Shown here: positions 37,186-47,331 of the stretch, piece after piece
Position numbering within the stretch: position 1 is the first letter of the stretch
Layout: each line of letters begins with the position of its first letter
Origin: JAFGXF01 sp963732595
GTDB taxonomy: Bacteria > Chloroflexota > Anaerolineae > Anaerolineales > Anaerolineaceae
Reading direction: 5' to 3'
Assembly (NCBI GenBank): GCA_963732595.1
Contig: CAVSZZ010000002.1
Location: 1,054,001 to 1,118,000 of the forward strand
Length of the DNA: 64,000 nt
Position numbers and translations under genes: made by a program
Notes under the pieces: generated by a model
What the model was told of the DNA's origin: nothing
Seen by the model: the letters and a program-made list of their open reading frames with translations, nothing else
The model's database searches: none

Positions 37186-38190
37186 ATGGATTGGTCGTTG
37201 ATTCTGGAATGGTCGATCAAATCAATCATGATGGTACTCATCCTGTTGACGGGTTTCGCCTGGGGAACCCTTTATGAACGCCGGGTGCTGGCCAGGATGC
37301 AGGTGCGCATTGGCCCAAATCGGGCTGGCCCTCAGGGTTTCTTACAGCCAGTAGCGGATGGCATCAAGCTGATCTTCAAGGAGGAATTGATTCCGGATAA
37401 GGCTGACAAGCCTATCTTCTTCCTGGCACCCATCCTCACCGTTGTACCGGCACTGATTATCAGCGGTGTGGTCCCTTGGGGTACTTCCATTACACTTTTC
37501 GGACGGGAGATCCCACTCTACCTGACCGATATCAACCTGGCGGTCCTTTATATCCTGACGGTAACTTCCATTTCCATCTACGGCATCACCCTGGCAGGCT
37601 GGTCCTCGAATAATAAATATGCCATGTTGGGTGGCCTGCGAGCCACCGCACAGATGATCAGTTATGAATTGGCCCTGGGTCTCTCATTTGTGGGGCCGAT
37701 CTTGATTGCCGGGTCGATGAGTCTGAATGACATGGTGATCGCTCAGCGTTCGATCTGGTTCATCGTTTTACAACCCCTGGGGGCTATCATTTATGGCCTG
37801 ACCGTCCTGGCCGAAGTTAATCGTTCTCCGTTTGACATGCCGGAAGCGGAGCAGGAGTTGACAGCTGGCTACCTGACTGAATACTCCGGTTTGAAGTTCG
37901 CTTTGTTCTTCATGGCCGAGTACATCAAGGTAATCGCGGTCTCTATGATTGGAGCAACCGTGTTTCTGGGTGGTTACCTGGGACCGGGTGTCGATCAATA
38001 TCCATGGTTAGGGCCGATCTACCTGGCCATCAAGGTGCTGGTGATCATGTTCGTGATGATCTGGATTCGCGCGACAACCCCGCGCTTCCGTTATGACCGC
38101 CTGATGGCCTTTGGCTGGAAAATCCTGTTCCCACTGGCACTTTTGAATGTACTGGTGACTGCAGTCGTCCTGCTGTTTGTTGGAAGGTAA
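37186..38190 (+). CDS. nuoH: NADH-quinone oxidoreductase subunit H
   Basis: Membrane subunit linking the quinone site to the proton pumps. The quinone-site loop ERRVLARMQVRIGPNRAGP and the EADSR-like segment EVNRSPFDMPEAEQELTAGY are present, with eight helices predicted. 334 residues. Its TAA shares one base with the ATG of nuoI. Confidence 0.97.
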   Translation: MDWSLILEWSIKSIMMVLILLTGFAWGTLYERRVLARMQVRIGPNRAGPQGFLQPVADGIKLIFKEELIPDKADKPIFFLAPILTVVPALIISGVVPWGTSITLFGREIPLYLTDINLAVLYILTVTSISIYGITLAGWSSNNKYAMLGGLRATAQMISYELALGLSFVGPILIAGSMSLNDMVIAQRSIWFIVLQPLGAIIYGLTVLAEVNRSPFDMPEAEQELTAGYLTEYSGLKFALFFMAEYIKVIAVSMIGATVFLGGYLGPGVDQYPWLGPIYLAIKVLVIMFVMIWIRATTPRFRYDRLMAFGWKILFPLALLNVLVTAVVLLFVGR

Positions 38191-38696
38191 TGCACATGCT
38201 GCCGATACTGAAAGGCTTGTGGACCACACTCAAATCAATGGCTGAAAAGCCGGTTACGTTCCAGTATCCGGAGGAAAAGCGGCCGGTCAAACCGCGTTTC
38301 CGCGGCCGGCACGCATTGCATCGCTACGAGAATGGGCTGGAGAAATGCATCGGTTGTTCGTTATGTGCTGCGGCCTGCCCGGCGGACGCTATATTTGTCG
38401 AGGCAGCGGAAAACAGCGATGAAGAACGTTACTCGCCCGGTGACCGTTATGCCTCCACCTATGAGATCAACATGCTGCGGTGCATCTTCTGTGGCTTTTG
38501 CGAGGATGCCTGCCCGACCGAAGCCATCGTCCTGGAAGATAATTATGAGCTGAGCTATTTGGACCGCCGCTCGGCGATCTATACAAAGGAAATGCTTCTC
38601 CAGCCTGTCCCCGAAGGTGGTTTACCTACGCCACAAAAGACCACGCCAGGCGAGTTCGACCGTTCAGTACCTGAAATGAAGGATGCCAGGGATTAA
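38190..38696 (+). CDS. nuoI: NADH-quinone oxidoreductase subunit I
   Basis: 23-kDa-type subunit with two [4Fe-4S] clusters (N6a, N6b): CIGCSLCAAACPADAI and CIFCGFCEDACPTEAI. 168 residues. The start shares one base with the nuoH stop. Confidence 0.96.
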   Translation: MHMLPILKGLWTTLKSMAEKPVTFQYPEEKRPVKPRFRGRHALHRYENGLEKCIGCSLCAAACPADAIFVEAAENSDEERYSPGDRYASTYEINMLRCIFCGFCEDACPTEAIVLEDNYELSYLDRRSAIYTKEMLLQPVPEGGLPTPQKTTPGEFDRSVPEMKDARD

Positions 38697-38734
38697 GCGA
38701 CCAGTATGAATATCAGGTTATCCGGAGAAATAGA

Positions 38735-39277
38735 ATGATCATCGGCGGAGCTCTTTTTGTGACGATTGCGATCATCGCCATCGGTTCGGCAATTGGGATG
38801 CTGTTGAGTCGCAACACGGTCTACGCAGCCTTGTTTCTGATCATCAACTTTGTGACCATTTCGACCCTGTATTTCGTCCTGGGTGCACCCTTTATTGCTC
38901 TGGCACAGATCACCATCTATGCCGGATCGATCATGGTTTTATTCCTGTTTGTGATCATGCTTTTGGGAACCGAGAAGCTGCCGCGCACGAAAGCCATGCC
39001 CTGGCAAAAACCACTGGCTATCGGACTCTCGGTACTTCTGCTGATCGAATCAAGCGGGTTGATCTACCAACAGGCTTTGAAACCCTCCGGTTGGCCAGCA
39101 CTTGTTGAATCCGTGACCTCCCCCAGTGAAATCGGGATGGCTCTTTTCAGCCGGTACCTGCTACCATTCGAGATCACCTCGGTCATCCTGCTGGCGGCTG
39201 TGGTGGGTTCCATCTATTTAACACGCCCCGAACGCATCCGCCGGAAGAGTGGATCGGATGGGAGGAGCGAATCATGA
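38735..39277 (+). CDS. nuoJ: NADH-quinone oxidoreductase subunit J
   Basis: Five-helix membrane subunit with the conserved IAIGSAIGMLLSRNTVYAAL and IYAGSIMVLFLFVIML in helix 3, which contains the flexible pi-bulge. 180 residues; overlaps nuoK by ATGA. Confidence 0.95.
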   Translation: MIIGGALFVTIAIIAIGSAIGMLLSRNTVYAALFLIINFVTISTLYFVLGAPFIALAQITIYAGSIMVLFLFVIMLLGTEKLPRTKAMPWQKPLAIGLSVLLLIESSGLIYQQALKPSGWPALVESVTSPSEIGMALFSRYLLPFEITSVILLAAVVGSIYLTRPERIRRKSGSDGRSES

Positions 39278-39582
39278 ACCTGGTCCCGCTTGTTTATTTC
39301 ATCGGCCTGGCTGCCATCATGTTCATCCTGGGTGTTTTAGGCTTTCTGATGAGGCGCAATGCGCTGGTAATGTTCATGTCACTGGAATTGATGTTCAACG
39401 CAGCCAATCTGACCTTTGTGGCATTCGGTCGCTTTTACCAGATCCTCGATGGACAGTTATTCGTTTTTTTCGTGATGACGGTGGCAGCGGCAGAAGTGGC
39501 TGTCGGTCTGGCATTGATCGTAGCCATCTTTCGTTCGAGAGGCAGCATCGATGTCGATAATATGAACGTGTTAAAGGGATGA
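39274..39582 (+). CDS. nuoK: NADH-quinone oxidoreductase subunit K
   Basis: MrpC-like three-helix subunit. The conserved glutamates appear in MSLELMFNAANLTFV and VAAAEVAVGLALIV. 102 residues; start overlaps the nuoJ stop. Confidence 0.96.
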   Translation: MNLVPLVYFIGLAAIMFILGVLGFLMRRNALVMFMSLELMFNAANLTFVAFGRFYQILDGQLFVFFVMTVAAAEVAVGLALIVAIFRSRGSIDVDNMNVLKG

Positions 39583-39594
39583 GGGTGAAATAAT

Positions 39595-41604
39595 ATGGAC
39601 TTATCCCGATTGATCTCGAGCACTAATATCGTAACCCTCATCCCGTGGGTCATCTTCTTCCCCCTGCTGGGCATCCTGATCAATCTCGTCGCCGGAAAGC
39701 GACTGGGAGAAAAATTCTCGGGAACTATTGGATGCCTGGCGAGTGGACTGTCCTTCGTTGTCTCAGTTGTGCTGGCGATTTCATTGAGCATGAACCCAGG
39801 TGTGTATCACCTGGTGTTGGCAAAATGGCTATCGATCGGTAGTCTGGACATTGTCTGGGGCTTGCGGCTGGATACGTTATCGGTCACCATGATGCTGGTC
39901 GTCTCGGGTGTGGGCACCTTGATTCACATCTACTCCATCGGTTACATGAGCCGTGATGTTCACCACAATGGCGATCCGAAGCGCTTCACCCGCTTCTTCA
40001 TCTATTTGAACTTATTCATCGCGATGATGATGTTGTTGGTCAGCGCCGATAATTATCTGGTGATGTTCGTTGGCTGGGAGGGGGTGGGATTGTGCTCCTA
40101 CCTGTTGATCGGTTTCTGGTATGAAAAAGGCAAGGATGGCATTGGGAATGCCCTTGCCGGCAAGAAAGCCTTCATCACCAACCGGATCGGTGATTTTGGG
40201 GTTTTGATCGCTCTGTTCATTATCTATGGCATCTTCGGGACGTTTGATTTCGACCAGATCTTCGTCCAGGCACCCATCATGGCTGCCATTATGCCGGGTG
40301 CAATGTTGGCCATTACACTCTTCCTGTTGTTGGGTGTGACCGGTAAATCCGCGCAACTGCCGCTTTACGTCTGGCTGCCGGATGCCATGGCCGGCCCGAC
40401 ACCAGTTTCTGCCCTGATCCATGCCGCCACAATGGTCACCGCCGGCGTCTACCTGATCGCCCGATCGGCCGCTCTCTTCTCGCTCGTCCCCCTGGCTCAG
40501 AATGTTGTTGTCTGGGTGGGTGCATTAACCGCCCTCTTTGCGGCCACCATCGCGCTGGGTCAGTATGACATCAAGCGGGTCCTGGCCTACTCGACCATCA
40601 GCCAGCTGGGTTACATGGTAGCCGCGGTCGGTATGGGCGCCTATGCTGCCGGCATGTTCCACCTGGTAACGCATGCTTTCTTTAAAGCCCTGTTATTCCT
40701 GAGCGCCGGTTCGGTCATCCAGGGTCTGGAACGGGGCGAGGAAGCCCTGAGTACTGGAATTCATACTGATAACAGTGTCGATCCGCAGGATATGCGTAAC
40801 ATGGGCGGGCTGCGCAGGCGCATGCCAGTCACCTTCTGGGTCTTCCTGACTGGCGCCCTCGCGCTCTCCGGGATCGCCCCGCTGGCCGGATTCTTCTCGA
40901 AGGACGAGATCCTGGCCGAGGCTTTCCACCTGCAGCCGGGAGTATTCATCCTTCTGATGATCGCCACTTTCCTGACCGCCCTGTATATGGGCCGCCAGGT
41001 ATTCCTGGTCTTCTTCGGAAAGCCCCGCTCAAAACCAGCGGAACAATCCAGCGAAAGTCGGGCTATCGTCACTGTCCCCCTGGTCGTGTTGGCTTTCCTG
41101 TCTCTCACAGGTGGTATTCTGAACTTGCCGCAGGTGGGGCATGAGAACGTGGGAGCCCACCTGTTGACGGGCTGGTTGTCAGAATCCATCGATGGAATTG
41201 TTGCCGGTGAGTTCAACCTGGGGGTGGCACTGCTTTCAACAGCACTGGCACTTACTGCCATCCTGCTGGCCTGGTTACTCTACTTCCGGCGGGGGGTGAG
41301 GAAGGCTTCCACCACCGATCCGTTGCACCGATTGCTGGGTCCGATATTCACCGCGCTGGAGCACAAATGGTGGGTTGATGAGATCTACCAGACCATCCTG
41401 TTGAAGCCATTCCATATCATTTCTGATTGCCTGGCGCACCCCTTTGACCAGGGAACAATAGATGGGACGGTGAATGGCATCGCTGCTGGCGCTAAAGGTT
41501 TAGCCAGCTGGCTGCGCAAGGCTCAGACGGGGTACTTGCGGAACTATGCCCTGGCGATCGTCGCCGGGTTTATGGTTATCCTGGCTTATCTGTTGATCCG
41601 GTAG
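39595..41604 (+). CDS. nuoL: NADH-quinone oxidoreductase subunit L
   Basis: Distal antiporter-like proton pump. The SADNYLVMFVGWEGVGLCSY glutamate, GKSAQLPLYVWLPDAMAGPT and HAATMVTAGVYL signatures are all present, and the C-terminus carries the extra helix that forms the lateral arm. 669 residues. Confidence 0.97.
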   Translation: MDLSRLISSTNIVTLIPWVIFFPLLGILINLVAGKRLGEKFSGTIGCLASGLSFVVSVVLAISLSMNPGVYHLVLAKWLSIGSLDIVWGLRLDTLSVTMMLVVSGVGTLIHIYSIGYMSRDVHHNGDPKRFTRFFIYLNLFIAMMMLLVSADNYLVMFVGWEGVGLCSYLLIGFWYEKGKDGIGNALAGKKAFITNRIGDFGVLIALFIIYGIFGTFDFDQIFVQAPIMAAIMPGAMLAITLFLLLGVTGKSAQLPLYVWLPDAMAGPTPVSALIHAATMVTAGVYLIARSAALFSLVPLAQNVVVWVGALTALFAATIALGQYDIKRVLAYSTISQLGYMVAAVGMGAYAAGMFHLVTHAFFKALLFLSAGSVIQGLERGEEALSTGIHTDNSVDPQDMRNMGGLRRRMPVTFWVFLTGALALSGIAPLAGFFSKDEILAEAFHLQPGVFILLMIATFLTALYMGRQVFLVFFGKPRSKPAEQSSESRAIVTVPLVVLAFLSLTGGILNLPQVGHENVGAHLLTGWLSESIDGIVAGEFNLGVALLSTALALTAILLAWLLYFRRGVRKASTTDPLHRLLGPIFTALEHKWWVDEIYQTILLKPFHIISDCLAHPFDQGTIDGTVNGIAAGAKGLASWLRKAQTGYLRNYALAIVAGFMVILAYLLIR

Positions 41605-41613
41605 AGGCAGCGC

Positions 41614-43101
41614 ATGAATGTGATTACCAACCCATTAGCCCTACTCACAATCCTGCCCTTGGTGGGATTCCTGCTGGTTTTACTCCTGCCAGGCGGTAAA
41701 AAAGCGGCTATTCGCTGGACAGCCTTGATAACAACACTGGTCAATTTCGGGGTCAGCTTGTGGATCCTGGCGACCTTCGATAAGACCAATCCAAACCCCC
41801 AATTCGGTCTTGACCTCTTGTGGGCCAACCTGGGTGGCTTGAATATCCGCATTCATATGGGAGTGGATGGGCTCAGCATCCTGCTGGTCCTGCTGACCAC
41901 CTTCCTGATGCCGTTGGTGATCCTGGCCAGTTGGAAGTCGATCCAGGAACAGGTCAAGGGTTACATGGCTTTCTTTCTGCTGCTTGAGACCGGCATGCTG
42001 GGTGTCTTCCTGTCTCTCGACCTGGTGCTTTTCTATATCTTCTGGGAGTTCTCGCTCATCCCCATGTACTTCCTGATTGGCGTGTGGGGCGGCGAACGGC
42101 GGGTATATGCAGCGGTCAAGTTTTTCCTTTTCACAATGGCTGGTTCGGTCCTGATGCTGATAGCCATTATCTACTTGGGGATCACCGCCGGGACCTTCTC
42201 GGTCTTAGACCTGATGTCTTCTATGAACCTGCCGCAGAACATTCAGCTGTGGCTTTTCCTGGCCTTTGCGCTGGCCTTTGCGATCAAAGTCCCGATCTGG
42301 CCACTGCACACCTGGTTGCCGGATGCGCATGTTGAAGCCCCCACGGCCGGTTCGGTCATCCTGGCCGGGGTACTTTTGAAAATGGGCACTTATGGTTTCC
42401 TGCGCTTCAACCTGGGTATGTTCCCGGAAATTGCCAGAGGTGCCGCCCCATGGCTGGCCGGCTTGGGGGTGATCGGCATCCTCTACGGCGCGGTCGTTGC
42501 CTATATGCAGAAGGATGTCAAGAAGCTGGTCGCTTATTCATCCGTTTCCCACCTGGGCTTTGTCATATTAGGCCTGTTTGCTTTGAACCAACAGGGCGTG
42601 GAAGGTGCCATCTTGCAGATGGTCAATCACGGCTTGAGCACGGGGGCTCTGTTCCTGATCGTTGGCATGCTGTACGAACGCCGGCACACCCGCGACCTGG
42701 AGGCCTATGGTGGATTATGGCGGGCAGTACCCCTGCTGGGGTCGTTGACCCTGATCGTCACCCTCTCCTCTCTCGGATTGCCCGGTTTGAACGGATTTAT
42801 CGGTGAGTTCACCGTTTTACTGGGTGCATTCAATTCCACGGCACTTGGCAGCTTTTGGTTTGCCGGAATAGCCTCATTGGGTGTCATTTTAGCAGCGGTC
42901 TACCTCCTGCATATGTTCCAAAAAGTCTTCCTGGGAAGGCTGGATAATCCCGAAAACAAGGTCCTTAAGGACATTTCGGGACGTGAAATCATCATTCTGG
43001 TGCCGATTTTGGTGATGATCATATGGATCGGGCTGTATCCGCAGCCATTCTTCGATCTCATAAGCCCCTCAGTAAACCAACTGCTCATGGCGATACCCTA
43101 A
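41614..43101 (+). CDS. nuoM: NADH-quinone oxidoreductase subunit M
   Basis: Antiporter-like proton pump. Key phrases: IFWEFSLIPMYFLIGVWG (pump glutamate), FAIKVPIWPLHTWLPDAHVE (helix 7-8 lysine) and KKLVAYSSVSHLGFV. 495 residues, 10 bases after nuoL. Confidence 0.97.
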   Translation: MNVITNPLALLTILPLVGFLLVLLLPGGKKAAIRWTALITTLVNFGVSLWILATFDKTNPNPQFGLDLLWANLGGLNIRIHMGVDGLSILLVLLTTFLMPLVILASWKSIQEQVKGYMAFFLLLETGMLGVFLSLDLVLFYIFWEFSLIPMYFLIGVWGGERRVYAAVKFFLFTMAGSVLMLIAIIYLGITAGTFSVLDLMSSMNLPQNIQLWLFLAFALAFAIKVPIWPLHTWLPDAHVEAPTAGSVILAGVLLKMGTYGFLRFNLGMFPEIARGAAPWLAGLGVIGILYGAVVAYMQKDVKKLVAYSSVSHLGFVILGLFALNQQGVEGAILQMVNHGLSTGALFLIVGMLYERRHTRDLEAYGGLWRAVPLLGSLTLIVTLSSLGLPGLNGFIGEFTVLLGAFNSTALGSFWFAGIASLGVILAAVYLLHMFQKVFLGRLDNPENKVLKDISGREIIILVPILVMIIWIGLYPQPFFDLISPSVNQLLMAIP

Positions 43102-43116
43102 GGAACACATACTGAT

Positions 43117-44553
43117 ATGATGAACGATCTTCTCGCCATTCTCCCACTGTTGGTCGTAATCGGCTCAGCACTCATCTTGTTGCTGGTTGACCTGCTCATA
43201 CCGGATGGAAAAAAGTGGCTGACAGCGCTGCTGACAGCCCTATGCCTGGCGGTGGCTTTAGCACTGACGCTCCTGCAACCGGCTGATGGGACGACTGCCT
43301 TCAACGGCATGCTGCGTGCCGATGGTTTTGCCCGTTTCCTTAACGTCCTGTTCCTGGCGAGCGGTATCGCGGGCATCGGACTGGCACATGGCTACCTGAA
43401 ACGCCTGGGTATCGAACGTGGAGAGTACTACAGCCTGCTGTTGTTCACGCTAAGTGGCATGATGACCATGGCTTACGCGGTTGACTTGATCATGGTCTTC
43501 CTGGCGTTGGAGTTGCTGTCCATCCCGCTGTATGTGTTGACCGGTTTCGCCCGTCCTCAACTGGCTTCGGAAGAGGCCTCATTAAAATATTTTCTATTGG
43601 GAACATTCGCCTCTGGGTTCGTCCTGTTTGGGATTGCGCTGATTTTCGGTGCTACTGCTTACACAGGGATGATCGACATCCTGGTTTCCATCCGGGACGG
43701 CTTTGCAAACACACCGCTGTTGTTGGTGGGAGCTGCCCTGCTGCTGACCGGCTTTGGCTTTAAGGTGGCGGCTGTGCCATTCCACATGTGGACGCCGGAT
43801 GTATACCACGGCGCACCCTCGCCGGTGACCGGTTTCATGTCGGTGGGCGCCAAGGCTGCTGGATTCGCTGCCCTGATGCGGGTTTTCAGTTTGGTTCTTC
43901 AGGACCAATCCGCAGTCTTCGTCCCGGTTTTGTGGACCCTGGCTGCTTTAACCATGTTCACCGGCAATCTACTGGCTATCTCGCAGAACAACATCAAGCG
44001 ATTGCTGGCCTACTCCAGCATCGCGCATGCTGGTTACATCCTGATGGCCTTCGTACCCTACGGCGACGCAGCCTCCTCGACCGCCGTCATCAACTCGGGC
44101 ATGTTCTATTTGGCAATATATGCGATCACCTCTTTCGGGATTTGGGCTGTTGTGACCATGCTGGAAAAAACCGAGGGGGGCGGGCTGGAACTCGAGGGTT
44201 TTTCCGGGCTAAGTAAAAAATATCCATTAGTCGCGGTCTGCATGCTGGTATTTCTCCTGTCTTTCATCGGCATTCCGCCACTGCTGGGATTCTGGGGCAA
44301 ACTGACCCTGTTCAGGACCGCCCTGGAAGGGGGATATCTAAGCCTGGCGATCGTAGGCATTCTGACCTCGCTGTTGTCGGCATACTACTACCTCAAGATT
44401 GTGTACTTCATGTTCATGCGCGATGGAGAGCCGCAGTTCCACCTGGATAAATGGGCACTGGCCATCATGATTACAGCGGCTGGCCTGCTCATCCTGTTGG
44501 GTCTGATGCCTGGCATTGCAGCTGATCTGGCGAACATTCCACCACTACTGTAA
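43117..44553 (+). CDS. nuoN: NADH-quinone oxidoreductase subunit N
   Basis: Antiporter-like proton pump closing the operon. Seen: MVFLALELLSIPLYVLTGF, GFGFKVAAVPFHMWTPDVYH and NNIKRLLAYSSIAHAGYIL. 478 residues; ATG ATG start. A hairpin terminator follows 16 bases after the stop. Confidence 0.96.
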   Translation: MMNDLLAILPLLVVIGSALILLLVDLLIPDGKKWLTALLTALCLAVALALTLLQPADGTTAFNGMLRADGFARFLNVLFLASGIAGIGLAHGYLKRLGIERGEYYSLLLFTLSGMMTMAYAVDLIMVFLALELLSIPLYVLTGFARPQLASEEASLKYFLLGTFASGFVLFGIALIFGATAYTGMIDILVSIRDGFANTPLLLVGAALLLTGFGFKVAAVPFHMWTPDVYHGAPSPVTGFMSVGAKAAGFAALMRVFSLVLQDQSAVFVPVLWTLAALTMFTGNLLAISQNNIKRLLAYSSIAHAGYILMAFVPYGDAASSTAVINSGMFYLAIYAITSFGIWAVVTMLEKTEGGGLELEGFSGLSKKYPLVAVCMLVFLLSFIGIPPLLGFWGKLTLFRTALEGGYLSLAIVGILTSLLSAYYYLKIVYFMFMRDGEPQFHLDKWALAIMITAAGLLILLGLMPGIAADLANIPPLL

Positions 44554-44569
44554 TCTTGATTAATGAGAA

Positions 44570-44598
44570 AGCGCCGGTGAAACCGGCGCTATTTATTT
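44570..44598. terminator. Terminator at the end of the nuo operon
   Basis: 9-bp perfect stem AGCGCCGGT/ACCGGCGCT (44570-44590) with a 3-base loop, followed by ATTTATTT. It stands between converging nuoN and the oxoamine synthase gene and probably serves both; on the minus strand the trailing bases TTCTCATT are less T-rich. Confidence 0.7.
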
Positions 44599-44612
44599 AA
44601 TTCCTGATCAGC

Positions 44613-45791
44613 TCAGATAAGACCGACTTGCTTGCCAACTGTTTCAAAGATAGCCAACACACGGTCGAGTTGCTCATCCGTGTGGGTGGCCATGTAACTG
44701 GTGCGTAGCAACTGGCGTCCTGGCGCCACGGCCGGGGAGATGACCGGATTGACGAACACGCCTGCTTCGAAAAGCGCCTTCCAGGCGGTGAAGGTCTTGG
44801 CATTATCGCCCACCAGCAGCGGCACAATGGGTGTGCAGGAAGTGCCGGTGTCAAAGCCCATGCGTTTGAAGCCGGCGCGCATCTTGTCGGCATTTTTGTT
44901 GACTTGAATGACCAATTCGGGTTCTTCACGCATGATCTTGAGCGCAGCCAGGGCAGCAGCGGTCGAGGCGGGCGTTGGGCTGGCGCTGAAAATGAGTGCC
45001 CGGGCGGTATGTTTGATGAAATCGATCACATCTGTATCCCCGGCAATGAAACCTCCCAGGGAAGCAAAGCTCTTACTGAAGGTGGACATGACCAGGTCGA
45101 CTTCCTTGACCAGGCCATAGTGCCAGGCTGTACCGTGCCCTTCCCCGGTCACACCGATGCCATGTGCGTCGTCGATCATCAAGCGTGCGCCGTATTTCTG
45201 GCAGAGCTTGACCAGCTCAGGTACAGGTGCCAGGTCTCCCTCCATGCTGAAGACGCCATCCACCGCAATCAACCTGCCGGCCGAGTCCGGGATGGACTTT
45301 AAGACGCGCTCTAGGTGTTCCATATCATTGTGCCGGTAGCGTTCGAGCTTACCGTAACCCAGGCGGGCACCGTCCACGATGCTGGCATGGTCCTCTTTGT
45401 CCAGGATGACCACATCGTCCCGGCCGACCAGGGCGCTAACTGTGCCCAGGTTGGTCTGCATACCGGTCGAGAATATCAATGCGCGAGGCTTTCCGACGAA
45501 ATCCGCCAATTCCAATTCCAACTGCTCATGCATCTCCAGCGTTCCATTTAGGAACCGTGAACCGGTGCAACTGGTACCGTATTTACGAGTGGCTTCCAGC
45601 GCGGCTTCCTTGACCTTGGGATGGGTGGTCAGGCCCAGGTAGTTGTTGGAACCGCACATGATGATGCGGCGACCCTGGTAGATGACCTCCGCACCCTCGC
45701 TGGCCTCGAAGGGGATGAAATAAGGATAATACCCCCCCAGAATGGCGAGTTTGGCATCCTCATACTTAAAACATTTCTCGAAAATGTCCAT
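44613..45791 (-). CDS. PLP-dependent alpha-oxoamine synthase, probably serine palmitoyltransferase
   Basis: Condenses an amino acid with an acyl-CoA, releasing CO2. 392 residues with the family signatures: MCGSNNYLGLTTHP (45-58), the GTSCTGSRFLNGTLEMHEQL stretch, the cofactor residues DDAHGIGVTG (207-216) and PLP Lys240 in STFSKSFASLGGF. Family members include KBL, BioF, HemA and SPT. The call leans to SPT because the next gene upstream in the operon is a 3-ketodihydrosphingosine-reductase-like SDR. No biotin, threonine or haem genes are adjacent. KBL remains the main alternative. The ATG is preceded by GAAAGGATCGGCCG. Confidence 0.75.
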   Translation of the reverse strand: MDIFEKCFKYEDAKLAILGGYYPYFIPFEASEGAEVIYQGRRIIMCGSNNYLGLTTHPKVKEAALEATRKYGTSCTGSRFLNGTLEMHEQLELELADFVGKPRALIFSTGMQTNLGTVSALVGRDDVVILDKEDHASIVDGARLGYGKLERYRHNDMEHLERVLKSIPDSAGRLIAVDGVFSMEGDLAPVPELVKLCQKYGARLMIDDAHGIGVTGEGHGTAWHYGLVKEVDLVMSTFSKSFASLGGFIAGDTDVIDFIKHTARALIFSASPTPASTAAALAALKIMREEPELVIQVNKNADKMRAGFKRMGFDTGTSCTPIVPLLVGDNAKTFTAWKALFEAGVFVNPVISPAVAPGRQLLRTSYMATHTDEQLDRVLAIFETVGKQVGLI

Positions 45792-45832
45792 CGGCCGATC
45801 CTTTCAAAAATGATTTCAAGATTATCGAACGA

Positions 45833-46661
45833 TTAATTCGATTTGGGTGGTTTGTTCGCCAACCTGACCAGAAAATCCATCACGGGGTAAGTACCGCGCC
45901 CAAGGAAATGGCTCAACCAATACAGGAAGCTGGTTTCGAAGTTGCAAAGGATTATATACCGGTTTTTACGAATGCCCTTGAGGATTGAGTGTGCCACGTT
46001 TTCCGGCGCCGCCAGATTGCCGGCTGCCGTGATCCACTTCGTGATGGCCGGTTTGTATTGAGTTTCGTAATCGAGTTGATCGGTTTTGGTGTCGGGCGGT
46101 AAAACCAAAGAGACTTTGATGCCATGCAGTTTCATTTCTGATCGCAGCACGTCCGAAAAGCCGGTCACGGCATATTTGGAACCGCTGTAAGCGGTATAGC
46201 CATAGATCCCGATTACCCCTCCCATTGAGGAGACATTGACGATATGCCCGGAGCCGCGCTTGATCATGGCATCGATGAAGGCCTTGGTGACATGCACCGA
46301 TGCCGTAATAATTGACGTCCATCTGCCAGTAAAAGACGGAGAGGTCCAGCTCCTCGAACTTGCCGGGGTGTGCCACGCCGGCGCAGTTCACCAGGTAATC
46401 GGGCGCGCCGTAATCCTTGATGAATTTATCGGCCACCTTTTTGATCTCGGCCGGGTTGGTTACATCCGCTTGGAGCGCACCGAATTTCTGACCTGGATCG
46501 ACACGGCATTCCTCGAGAGATTTCATGGCAGCGTTTAACTGATCCTTGTGACGTGCCAGGATGTAGACAATGGCGCCTTCGCGGGCAAATTCCCTGGCGG
46601 CGGACAGACCGATGCCTTTGGATCCGCCGGTGATCAAAACGAGCTGATTTTGAAAATTCAA
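45833..46661 (-). pseudogene. 3-ketodihydrosphingosine-reductase-like SDR, one frameshift
   Basis: Short-chain dehydrogenase that would reduce the 3-keto product of the adjacent SPT-like enzyme with NADPH. First frame (TTG start with AGGAG before it): LITGGSKGIGLSAAREFA and LVNCAGVAHPGKFEELDLS. After one extra base near 46301 it continues in the second frame: VNVSSMGGVIGIYGYTAYSGSKYAV with the YxxxK pair, then VSLVLPPDTKTDQ. The PPDT phrase and NCAG..GKFE are typical of eukaryotic-type KDSR proteins rather than ordinary FabG. Restored length is about 276 residues, with a hydrophobic C-terminal part (FLYWLSHFL). It ends 41 bases before the SPT-like start. Confidence 0.75.
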
Positions 46662-46780
46662 GTGGTTGCTCCTGAGCTGGTTTGAGGTCTATAATTGTTA
46701 TTGTATAACAAAACAGCATATTGATTAACACCGGATTCGCGAGAAGGTTATAGGTTGGATATTTACTAAAGGAATTGACA

Positions 46781-47143
46781 ATGAACAAGAAAAACAGTCA
46801 AAAAATCGCATCGATCTTCTTATATCTTTTTGGCGCCTTCGAGCTGTTGGGGATGATGATGCTTTTTATCCCTGAAGAATATGTGCCGGCCGGATTTACG
46901 GCTCAATCCAATTTCTGGGCATTGATCAGTGGTATTTACGGCTTGGCCCGCATTGTTGCCGGATATGCGGTCGGAAAGAATCGAAAATGGGGAATGGTAT
47001 TCGGTTTGTTCCTCTGCTTAACAACCATGATTGTCGCTCCGACCATCGTTCCATTTGGGGTAGTGGATCTAATCTTTACCATGATCATTACGACAGCCTT
47101 ACTTTTTGCCTATTTTGGGAAGGAGGAAATGCTTCAGGAATAA
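46781..47143 (+). CDS. Small four-helix membrane protein of unknown function
   Basis: 120 residues with four hydrophobic helices (IASIFLYLFGAFELLGMMML, the GIYGLARIVAGYAVG segment, WGMVFGLFLCLTTMIV, LIFTMIITTALLFAYF). No motif that I recognise. The start is placed at ATG 46781 because AAAGGA lies 8 bases in front; an in-frame TTG exists at 46775. Divergent from the SDR gene by about 120 bases. The 180 bases after it hold no visible gene. Confidence 0.55.
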   Translation: MNKKNSQKIASIFLYLFGAFELLGMMMLFIPEEYVPAGFTAQSNFWALISGIYGLARIVAGYAVGKNRKWGMVFGLFLCLTTMIVAPTIVPFGVVDLIFTMIITTALLFAYFGKEEMLQE

Positions 47144-47331
47144 TCTAGTTACCCGTTATTTCCGGTAAACCGTCACGGCGGCGTGTGAAAAGGTAATGAA
47201 AGTAAGCCTGATAATAAATACACTTCAATTAGGCGTACTTTTATTGTTATCGCTGAGCCTTTCAGCAGACGTTAAACACTTGTTGAGTCGTACCCCCTTT
47301 ATGGATTAATATTAAGTAAAAGGTGTTCAAT

